From a virus: a stretch of DNA of 20,827 bases. The DNA lies in IMG/VR virus record IMGVR_UViG_3300030419_005943, positions 1 through 20,827 of that record; one strand, 5' to 3'. The notes under the pieces were generated by a model. That model did not search any database. It saw only the letters and a list, made by a program, of their open reading frames with translations, and was not told the DNA's origin. A program made the position numbers and the translations under genes. The stretch's first letter is position 1; the number at the start of each line of letters is the position of its first letter. This document shows positions 1 through 7,300 of the stretch, piece after piece.

Positions 1-74
1 TCTTGTGGTTCATCTGCTACTCTATCATCCTCACAACTAAATAATAATAATAAAAATAAAAGTAATTTTTTCAT
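1..74 (-). CDS. Lipoprotein, N-terminal part only (runs off the window)
   Basis: The reverse complement of the first 74 bases starts with ATG one base after the TAA of the 428-residue gene and stays open for 24 codons to the window edge. It reads MKKLLLFLLLLFSC followed by EDDRVADEPQ. This is a short basic N-terminus, an all-hydrophobic core and a lipobox (L-F-S-Cys, Cys14), so signal peptidase II processing and lipidation are expected. Two Asp and a Glu directly follow the Cys. In Bacteroidota, acidic residues at this place act as a surface-export signal for lipoproteins (family knowledge; applying it here is inference). The ribosome binding site is weak (GGGAT) and lies in the end of the upstream gene, so translation is probably coupled to it. 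The function of the mature protein cannot be judged from this fragment. Confidence 0.75.
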   Translation of the reverse strand, partial: MKKLLLFLLLLFSCEDDRVADEPQ

Positions 75-75
75 T

Positions 76-1362
76 TTAAAATCCCATAAACTGATAGTTA
101 AGCCCTAACTTGATATCGTATGCTGGTCTTTCCCAGTAGTACAAATATCTACCTTCAGCAAACACTCCAAGATTATCTTTGAGTTTTACTCCGAACAATG
201 CACCTAAATCATAATCGTTCCAATCTGCCCAATCACTTTCTAAATACTCAAAGTCATATGGTTCTTTACCTTCTTCTAAATGTGTCTGATATGATGCTGC
301 ATTTTGATAAGAATGTTTTGTATGTCCATAATGTATTGGCATCCAATTTCCCCAAGCATGCATCCACCAATCATCCGAATAATGATAAAAGTCAGCACCT
401 AACACAAGTGATGTTTCACTCTGATATCCTAAGTTCTTCTTAACACCATCTATATAAGTTTCTAACATACCTGGAAAATGATATAGAAAATATTCTCTAT
501 CAGTATAAGCAAATACTCTACCATCAGCATCTCTCCACAACCAATCATGTCCCCAATATTCACCTTCACCATTCCAAAAAGGACCGTCACCTTCAATTGG
601 CACCCATTCACCATTTCGGTATTCTAATAGTTCTTGTTGTATCCAGTTTCCATCTTCATCAACCATAGTTGGATCATACCACATATTATCATCAATACCA
701 AAAGCATCTTCAGCAAATGCCCACCATTGACCTCTATACCAAGTGGTGTCAAGAACCATAGCATCAAATCCATATACAGGATGTTGTCTGTGTTTAAATC
801 CAATTGATATATGAAGTTTATTTCCTAACGCTTCGGGTGTAAGATGAACTCTTAAATCACCCTGTACATAATTAATATCTTCCAATCCTAATTCTGTCCA
901 CCCAACTTTAGCCATTAGAAAATCACCAATGTATCTTAACCAATATTCTTGATTAACATATTCATTTCCCCATTGACGACCTTGAGAATGTTTTATTAAA
1001 TATTCCCAACCCTTTACTGGACCAAATGTAGCACTCTCATTGTAATTAGATTCAGAACCATCGTACCAGCTGCCACCCTTACCAGCAGACTTAACTCCAT
1101 GTTTTGCTTCATATTGGAATCTACCAATTTTACGAAGTCCAAATGAAGTTTGAAAATCAGGTTTTAGTTCACCCTCAGTCCGTTCCACCATTAAATCTCC
1201 AGTAGATAAACCACCTACAATAGCAAACCTATCGTCTTTATATCGAGGTGCATTTAAACTAAAACTTGAATAAGCTGTGGAATACTTAAAAAAGTTAGTA
1301 AAAAAGTTCTGACTAAACAAAGATGAGGATAGCAGTATCCCTAATATAATTTTCTTTAACAT
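76..1362 (-). CDS. Secreted outer-membrane beta-barrel-like protein, 428 aa
   Basis: Residues 1-18 (MLKKIILGILLSSSLFSQ) form a signal peptide with a likely cut before or after the Gln. The last residues, LGLNYQFMGF, alternate polar and hydrophobic/aromatic positions and end in Phe, the usual recognition signal for the BAM machinery. The body is rich in Trp and Tyr (more than 20 Trp), with alternating beta-strand-like stretches such as residues around 125-190 and 310-345. An acidic, Trp-rich segment at about 200-290 may be an extracellular loop or plug. These features suggest an outer-membrane barrel. The exact family is not recognised. The start is supported by AGGAGA seven bases upstream (1369-1374). 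It follows phage tail genes and a small membrane protein and precedes a lipoprotein, so it probably changes the host surface late in infection. Alternative: a virion-associated or purely periplasmic protein. Confidence 0.7.
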   Translation of the reverse strand: MLKKIILGILLSSSLFSQNFFTNFFKYSTAYSSFSLNAPRYKDDRFAIVGGLSTGDLMVERTEGELKPDFQTSFGLRKIGRFQYEAKHGVKSAGKGGSWYDGSESNYNESATFGPVKGWEYLIKHSQGRQWGNEYVNQEYWLRYIGDFLMAKVGWTELGLEDINYVQGDLRVHLTPEALGNKLHISIGFKHRQHPVYGFDAMVLDTTWYRGQWWAFAEDAFGIDDNMWYDPTMVDEDGNWIQQELLEYRNGEWVPIEGDGPFWNGEGEYWGHDWLWRDADGRVFAYTDREYFLYHFPGMLETYIDGVKKNLGYQSETSLVLGADFYHYSDDWWMHAWGNWMPIHYGHTKHSYQNAASYQTHLEEGKEPYDFEYLESDWADWNDYDLGALFGVKLKDNLGVFAEGRYLYYWERPAYDIKLGLNYQFMGF

Positions 1363-1368
1363 CTGTTT

Positions 1369-1374
1369 TCTCCT
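1369..1374 (-). promoter_or_regulatory. Strong ribosome binding site for the 428-aa secreted protein
   Basis: AGGAGA on the minus strand lies in a 23-base spacer, seven bases before the ATG at 1362. It is identical to the site before the 97-aa gene. Most tail genes upstream instead use sites inside the preceding coding sequence. Confidence 0.7.
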
Positions 1375-1385
1375 AAGTTAATATT

Positions 1386-1679
1386 TTATGCAACCATCCA
1401 CCAAGCTGCTCCAATTTCTACAAGCAAGTCAGCTCCAGTATTATATGCCCATTTCTTCTTTGTCCCATAGGTTTCTTCAGTACCTTCTACGATATACTCA
1501 AATATTTCCCATGCAATTCCGATAATCACCACCCATAAAACTGCCCATAAATCAGAACATCCTAACCATTGAGCTACCTTTGCAATAAACAGACCAGCTG
1601 CTATATGATAAGATGTCCAATGGTCAAGTTGACCGCTTTCTAATTGCCAATTTACAAATGGTTGTAGTGGGTTATTCAT
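1386..1679 (-). CDS. Small three-helix membrane protein, VanZ/YjdF-like motif spacing
   Basis: This 97-residue protein has three hydrophobic stretches at about residues 24-41, 44-64 and 82-97. Charged and polar residues sit at helix edges in a recognisable order: D19/H20 and H25 with G29 before and in helix 1, W57-E58 and E61 at the end of helix 2, and N80, D84 and G90 before and in helix 3. The order 'D..H..G', 'WE..E', 'N...D.....G' resembles VanZ-like and YjdF/DUF2238-type membrane proteins, but the protein is much shorter. No lysis motif is evident, yet its size and place after the tail genes also allow a holin-like role. The AGGAGA site at 1686-1691 supports the ATG at 1679. The function is uncertain; the membrane location is well supported. 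Confidence 0.75.
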   Translation of the reverse strand: MNNPLQPFVNWQLESGQLDHWTSYHIAAGLFIAKVAQWLGCSDLWAVLWVVIIGIAWEIFEYIVEGTEETYGTKKKWAYNTGADLLVEIGAAWWMVA

Positions 1680-1685
1680 TTTATT

Positions 1686-1691
1686 TCTCCT
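1686..1691 (-). promoter_or_regulatory. Strong ribosome binding site for the 97-aa membrane protein
   Basis: AGGAGA on the minus strand is followed by AATAAA and the ATG at 1679. It lies in a 24-base spacer after the stop of the fibre-like gene and matches the site of the next gene downstream. Confidence 0.7.
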
Positions 1692-1703
1692 ATATAAATA
1701 TCG

Positions 1704-2519
1704 TTAGTAATCCATTCTTATTAAAAATTTCATTGGTATTTTTTTGCTTTTTGGTATTGGTTTTGATAATCTTGCATATCCCACCAAACTTTTCTGTTCA
1801 TCATACAGACCAACCTCGGTTATGTAAGTTGGAAAATCACTACTGGTTAAATGATTTTTTAACTGACCTAAACCATTAGTATTAAATACAGTTAAATTAG
1901 TTGTGTTATTTAACTCGTTTGGTTCAGTATCACAAGACCATTCATAAGTATTAATAGTATTTATACCTTGATATTCAATTGAATAATTTCCACTAGTTAC
2001 CTCAGTATAATTATTCGATCCATCAAATGATGCTGTTTCTGTAATTGCAACCACACCGACATCATAAAATATATTTCCAACATAATTGTCCGATGAAGAA
2101 AGTGGTGTTACTGATTGAGAAAAAGTAGTATTTGTAGAATAAAGATTACCAGCACTATCATCAACTATCCTAGCACCAGTTGCCGTGTCGGTTAAAACAA
2201 AACTACCTCTCTTTATACCCTCATTAAATTTACTTTGCGGTATAAAAACCACAGAACCAGTATCATAAAATTTATGTAAAAATGTATCTCTACCAGTTCC
2301 ATCCTTTCCTATATTAAATGATTGATTGAAAGTTGCTTCGTCTGTTGAACCACTTAAATAAAAATTTACACGAGCAAAGTCATAATAACTTTTAGATACT
2401 TCGTTAGATGAGTTATTTAAAAACTGATGTCGTGTTAGGTCGGCCTGAGTTAAATTAAATGACTTGTGAGCTTTATACTCGTAAGTACTCTGATTTTCAG
2501 GTGTGAATTGTTTATACAT
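1704..2519 (-). CDS. Fibre-like virion structural protein, 271 aa (paralogue of the preceding gene product)
   Basis: Three signatures that I associate with marine phage structural proteins appear in order: VVFIPQSKFNEGIKRGSFVL at about residues 90-109, an Asp-Asp...GNLY segment, then VGNIFYDVGVVAIT at about 146-159. Near the C-terminus, at about 232-251, is EVGLYDEQKSLVGYARLSKP, followed by a final beta-strand ending in Tyr. The EVGLYD motif resembles the 'EIGLFD..G.LIAVA' signature of tail-collar/tail-fibre proteins. The same block order and end occur in the 353-aa product encoded immediately upstream, so the two are diverged duplicates. The ATG at 2519 lies nine bases after the previous stop, with a weak ribosome binding site and two other ATGs in other frames just before it. 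A role in the fibre or fibre attachment is inferred, not shown. Confidence 0.75.
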   Translation of the reverse strand: MYKQFTPENQSTYEYKAHKSFNLTQADLTRHQFLNNSSNEVSKSYYDFARVNFYLSGSTDEATFNQSFNIGKDGTGRDTFLHKFYDTGSVVFIPQSKFNEGIKRGSFVLTDTATGARIVDDSAGNLYSTNTTFSQSVTPLSSSDNYVGNIFYDVGVVAITETASFDGSNNYTEVTSGNYSIEYQGINTINTYEWSCDTEPNELNNTTNLTVFNTNGLGQLKNHLTSSDFPTYITEVGLYDEQKSLVGYARLSKPIPKSKKIPMKFLIRMDY

Positions 2520-2528
2520 TCCATGACA

Positions 2529-3590
2529 TTAGTAAGTCAAACGAACCTTGACGATTGCTTCAGAACTAAAGTTTTTATTGATTGGTGAACTAAGTCTTCC
2601 TACTGCCAATAAAGAATTTTGATTGTCGTATAATCCAACCTCACTAATATAAACTTGTGGATTAGTTACCATATCGTTATGTCTTATGGTGTAATCTGAA
2701 CCACTCCAAAAGGTTAAATTTTGTGATAGATTATATTCACTTGTTTTAGCTCTACAAAAATAATCATAAATATATTGTTGTTCTTCAGACCTCAAGGTTA
2801 CTGAACCTTTTTGTAGTGCTAGTGTCAACTTATTGGCATTATCTACCGCATCAGCAACTCTAGTATCAGCAGTTAAACCTGTACCAGTAAAACCTGTATG
2901 TCCACTTGAGCTTTGAACTAAACCAGCATCGCCAGGTAAACTTGATGATAAAGCAGTAGCACTCAATACCATTAATCCAGCATCAGGGTAAAAGAAACCA
3001 TAGGTTTTGGATGTATATACCGTATTTACAGTACCAGCAGAACCAGACACAATATTATATCTTGGTCCAAACGGAGCAGATTCTGGATTTACAGTTTTAC
3101 TATCATCCGTTAAAACTAAAGAATTACCAAGACCAGCACTACTTGAACCAGATAATGTCATTGTCCAAGTTCCTGGATTTAATCTATCTTTCATCTGTAA
3201 TCTTTCTGCAGAAACAATATAAACATCTGATTGGCTTACAGCACTTGAACCATTAGTCCCATCAATCATAGCCCATCCCTGTCCATCTCTTAGTTTTTCA
3301 GCATTTGTTTCGACAAGGTTATAAAATTGTTTATAGATAGCTTGAGTTGTTCCCTCTACAGTTGTTGACTCTTCAGCACTACCACTACCACCTATGTGAC
3401 CATAAGTTACACTAAGGTGGTCTTTAGAATTATATTGTAAATTATAATAATAAGATTTTTGTGTAGAAGAAAGTGACGATGTACTAAAATTTGAACCTGC
3501 TAAAGTCCCAACACCACCATCAAAAAATCCATTGGTTACAGTTATTTGGGTTATTATAGTATCTTCTGCTATATTAAATGGTTTCATCAT
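2529..3590 (-). CDS. Fibre-like virion structural protein, 353 aa (paralogue of the next gene product)
   Basis: The protein is rich in Ser, Gly and Thr. It has the same block order as the 271-aa neighbour: DVYIVSAERLQMKDRLNPGT then TWTMTLSGSS at mid-length, a Tyr/Phe block YGFFYPDAGLMVLS, and near residue 316 EVGLYDNQNSLLAVGRL, followed by a last strand ending in Tyr. The C-terminal motif resembles the signature of tail-collar/tail-fibre proteins. Two ATGs are adjacent (3590 and 3587). AGGA lies eight bases before the first, so 3590 is preferred. It follows the 222-aa gene after a 13-base gap. A role as a fibre or as a baseplate-fibre connector is inferred. The receptor is unknown. Confidence 0.75.
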   Translation of the reverse strand: MMKPFNIAEDTIITQITVTNGFFDGGVGTLAGSNFSTSSLSSTQKSYYYNLQYNSKDHLSVTYGHIGGSGSAEESTTVEGTTQAIYKQFYNLVETNAEKLRDGQGWAMIDGTNGSSAVSQSDVYIVSAERLQMKDRLNPGTWTMTLSGSSSAGLGNSLVLTDDSKTVNPESAPFGPRYNIVSGSAGTVNTVYTSKTYGFFYPDAGLMVLSATALSSSLPGDAGLVQSSSGHTGFTGTGLTADTRVADAVDNANKLTLALQKGSVTLRSEEQQYIYDYFCRAKTSEYNLSQNLTFWSGSDYTIRHNDMVTNPQVYISEVGLYDNQNSLLAVGRLSSPINKNFSSEAIVKVRLTY

Positions 3591-3603
3591 GATTCAAATC
3601 CTA

Positions 3604-4272
3604 TTAGTTTGTTGTATTGTTAGCTTCTACAGTAACAGTTACAAATCCTGGTGCAGTTCCTTCTCTCATAACTTCAATACCTATTGACCTCTGTGAAGTA
3701 AATTGTTGTGGTCTAGCATTAATAGTTAAATTTCCAACATTATTTATCATAGCTGAAACTGGTTCTGGGTGGTCAAAGGGTGGTAAATTAGTAGCAGAAA
3801 AAGTTCCTTGTACTATTATTTGATCTGGAGTTACTCCAGTAGCAGTCATACCTCTGATATCTAATACCTTGTAATCAAATCTATTTTGACCACTCTGAGG
3901 AAATACTCTTGGTACTATTGTAGTGGGATTACTTTCTGTTTCACCTGGTACTTTAGTTATGGTTACCGAAGTACCACTAGTAATTGTAATAAAAGAAAAG
4001 TTTTGTACATTCCTCTCGCCTTGTCCATATAATTTAGACCTTAAAAATACATTATCATCTGGTACTGCTTCTAACATTGGAAGATCAGTTATTGCACTTC
4101 CGTAAGCACTTGAACCACTTGGATGACTTGGATTATAAAGAGTATAGTCCACTCCAGTATCTCCAAATGAATATTGTGTTATACCCAAAGCTTGTCCATT
4201 TGCTAACTTTTGACGACCTAACTTAGTTAAAATGGCATCGACTATTACGGTATCATTATCTAAAATTCCCAT
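3604..4272 (-). CDS. Virion structural protein of the 'MGILDN...DAILTK.GR' type, 222 aa
   Basis: The N-terminus MGILDNDTVIVDAILTKLGR, followed closely by YSFGDTGVDYTLYN, is a pattern I associate with tail or fibre-region structural proteins of marine myoviruses. The rest is predicted beta-rich, with Thr/Val-rich strands such as SVTITKVPG and, at the end, GFVTVTVEANN. No enzyme motif, signal peptide or membrane helix is visible. The start is supported by AAGGA at 4282-4286, nine bases upstream. It is the first gene after the widest gap in the window (57 bases) and precedes the two paralogous fibre-like proteins, so it probably belongs to the same appendage. The family is recognised only by resemblance; the precise role is not known. 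Confidence 0.75.
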   Translation of the reverse strand: MGILDNDTVIVDAILTKLGRQKLANGQALGITQYSFGDTGVDYTLYNPSHPSGSSAYGSAITDLPMLEAVPDDNVFLRSKLYGQGERNVQNFSFITITSGTSVTITKVPGETESNPTTIVPRVFPQSGQNRFDYKVLDIRGMTATGVTPDQIIVQGTFSATNLPPFDHPEPVSAMINNVGNLTINARPQQFTSQRSIGIEVMREGTAPGFVTVTVEANNTTN

Positions 4273-4329
4273 AGTTGTAATTCCTTATGTTATAATATTA
4301 CTCATCTATAAATATATCCAAATTATTTT

Positions 4330-7300
4330 TTACCTTATTACTTTTAACTTCTTCGTTGTATCTGAACCACCTATATCAATTGTGTAAGCTGGAATTTTGG
4401 GTGATGTATCTAATTCAGGATCAAAAAATGTAGGATTAGTACCATCATGTTGAGTTCCTTTATAAATAAGATTATTTATTACATCCTTACTTGTTCCAAC
4501 TTTAAAGTAATGATTGATTGGATATGTGATATTTCCATCACTATCTGTTTTAAAGAAAAGTGTCCTACCAACCATTCTTCCATCAACAGTAGCATCATCA
4601 TTACCAAAGTAAGAATTATAAGTGTATCCACTTCCACTATCTACATAGTAACGATTTCCAAAATGTCTAAAATTATCATGGTGATTAAAAGGTTGTTTAG
4701 CTGCCAATTCAGTTCTTGTTTTATATGAACCAGTTATTGGAAAAAATTGTTCAATATCTCCTATTTCTCTAAAATTAAATCTATCATCATATCGAAATGT
4801 ATTATAATCATTATTATTACCTAGTCGTGATGACTTAAAAAAAGTTTTGTTTTCACTCTTACCATGATTTTTATAAAATTCATTTTTAGTACCAAGTAAT
4901 AAATCAGTAAAATTACCCAATGTTACATTAAATACAGTTTGATTTTTTGTATTTGATAAATCAACAATATTCAATGGTGTGGATTCATTTGTTTTTAAAT
5001 TTTTATTAGCAGTAGAGGTTATACCCACATCACTTAAAATGTTTATTGTTTGTTCTTTTAAATTTTCATTATTAATAGCAGTAATAGAAATTTCATCCGT
5101 CAAAACATCCACAGTCTTTTCATATTTCTTCTCGTTAAAATTTATATTTACACTAGGTTCTGTCAAATTTGTTGAACCAATAACTTTATTAGGATTTAAC
5201 TTAGTCTCTAATGTAGCTTTTTTTGTTTTTGACCTAAATAAAATATCATTTTTAACTTCATAAGAAAACTCAAGTTTAGTTTTTGCTGGTATTGATAATT
5301 CAATCTCTTTAATATAATTAGGATTATCGGTATGACTCTCAACTGCTAAAAGATTTCTATTTACATCTACCTTAATATCCTTTTCAGTTATTATTTGTTT
5401 TCTTAAAGTTAACAAATCATTATAAATACCATCATTTACCCCATCATCTAAATAATCATCTAAAACAAAATCCGACATAGCATTGATAATAACAGAATCA
5501 ATAGCATCTACATAAGAAAAAGTTTTACCTATTTTATTTACATTTGATACTTCTGGTATATCTGTATTATTTTTCATAGGAAGTTTTAAAGTTGAAAGTT
5601 TTGAATCTAAATTACCTACAACTTTTAAATTAGAACCCAATAAAGTTTGTTTATTACTTTTTATAGCATCTGTCCCTCGCACTTGGAACTTATAATTTTT
5701 TACATTAGATACATTACTCTTCAAATGTAAACTTGGTTGTTCTGATACTGTTTTGTCAAAACTTTTTACTTTATTTTTAGATGAAATATCTTTTAATGTT
5801 GTCGCGTTTTTACCTTCTGAAAGTTCATAATGGTAAATTAAATTATCTCTAGCAGAAGTTATCGATCCCCCAACAATACTATTATAATTTAAAATATGTT
5901 GTTTAAACTTTGACATACTGATGTATGAATCCCAAGCTCTAATTTGAGCTATAGAACCAGTCATTACTTCCCCAAATAACAAATTATTATTTGGTTGTCC
6001 TGATGCAGTTGTGAAGTTTTTATTAACATCTACATCAAACGATGACATTGATATGTGTTGTATATCTGTTATTTTATCACCATCTTTTCTACCAATAAAC
6101 ACATGATAAGATTGAGTTACTTCATATGAAGAAGTAACAGCATTCCTCTGTAACATTACATTAAAATATTTACCATCATTTATATTATTAATATAATCAG
6201 TTGACATAGATATTGAATTATTAGAAATAGAACTACCAGCGTGTTCGGTATTATTTATTCTTAATTGTAAACTACCAGTAGTAGTTGATGATCCAGAAGG
6301 AATTATTCTTATATCCCAATTATCATTAGAACCACTTGACCTAGCAATTGTCTGTATTTGTGTGTTACCAGTTGATCGAAAAATAAATTCAACACCATTT
6401 GGTTCAGCATCATTTGAATACCAATCTAATGCAATATAACTAGATCCGGAAGATAAATTTAAACTTCTCAAAGGTTCTAACCTTTCTAAAAATGATACAT
6501 TACCAGTAGTGTTTTTTATTCCACTATCCAAATCATTAGCGACATTATTAGTTACTACAGATGGATTATGTTCACTTGTAGATCCACCATACTCGGTTAA
6601 ATTAAATGTAGTTGAATCATATCCATATAGATTCAAAATAGTATTAATACCTTCTTGAGTTCCTTTAGTTTTATAAATATAAATTATATTATTTAATATC
6701 TTTGTCCATAATGATGAAATTGCTTTCTTATCGGATACCTCATCCCCTTTTGTACTAGATAAATAATCTTGTAAATTACTAGTATGTGGATTTAATAAAT
6801 CATAACCTATAGTATTACCAATTATTGGTAAAATGTTATCAGGTATAGAATTAGGATTCTTATATCCCAAACTATAAAAATTATGATAATTATCAATATA
6901 ACTTCTTAATAAATCAAACTGTTCACCTAACATATTTACAAAATCACGAAGAACTTTGTGTTCATCGCCAGTTCTTAAAAATTCAGGTAGATTATTTACA
7001 AGTGAATTAATATTATTTGTATCATAATTTTCGGCAATAGTTTCCATTGTATCATACCAATCGTTCCATTCAGATGAACCAGCGTAGCTACCACTTGTTG
7101 GTCTATATATGTTTGAAAAAGGATGTATATTGGTTGGATTTACTTTACAAACTTTAATATCAGTTACAAAAGTTTCATATGATCCTGTTGTATTTGTTCT
7201 AATTGGAAACAAGTCTCCTTGTGGTAAAACACTAGCAAATACATCAGTTGTATGACCTAATCCCAAACCTTCAGGGTCATATTGAGATGGGAAAAAATAA

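Noticed and set aside
198-443. Plus-strand open frame of 81 codons
   Set aside because: It lies wholly antisense to the 428-aa gene, has low-complexity composition and no ribosome binding site. Other plus-strand open frames (1613-1879, 4447-4728, 4979-5263, 12551-12781 and similar) are likewise antisense shadows.
1692-1702. TATAAATA, the T4 late promoter consensus, here and near 4307
   Set aside because: Both copies point along the plus strand, where no genes lie, and the same octamer occurs repeatedly inside coding sequences (for example near 7727, 9283 and 11494).
1680-1703. Transcription terminator between the tail genes and the envelope cassette
   Set aside because: No inverted repeat with a T-run is present in the spacer. 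The same holds for the spacers at 1363-1385 and 4273-4329.
4273-4329. Possible promoter in the 57-base gap, minus strand TTGGAT, 18 bases, TATTAT
   Set aside because: The implied transcript would start inside the ribosome binding site at 4282-4286, and such matches are frequent by chance in DNA this AT-rich.
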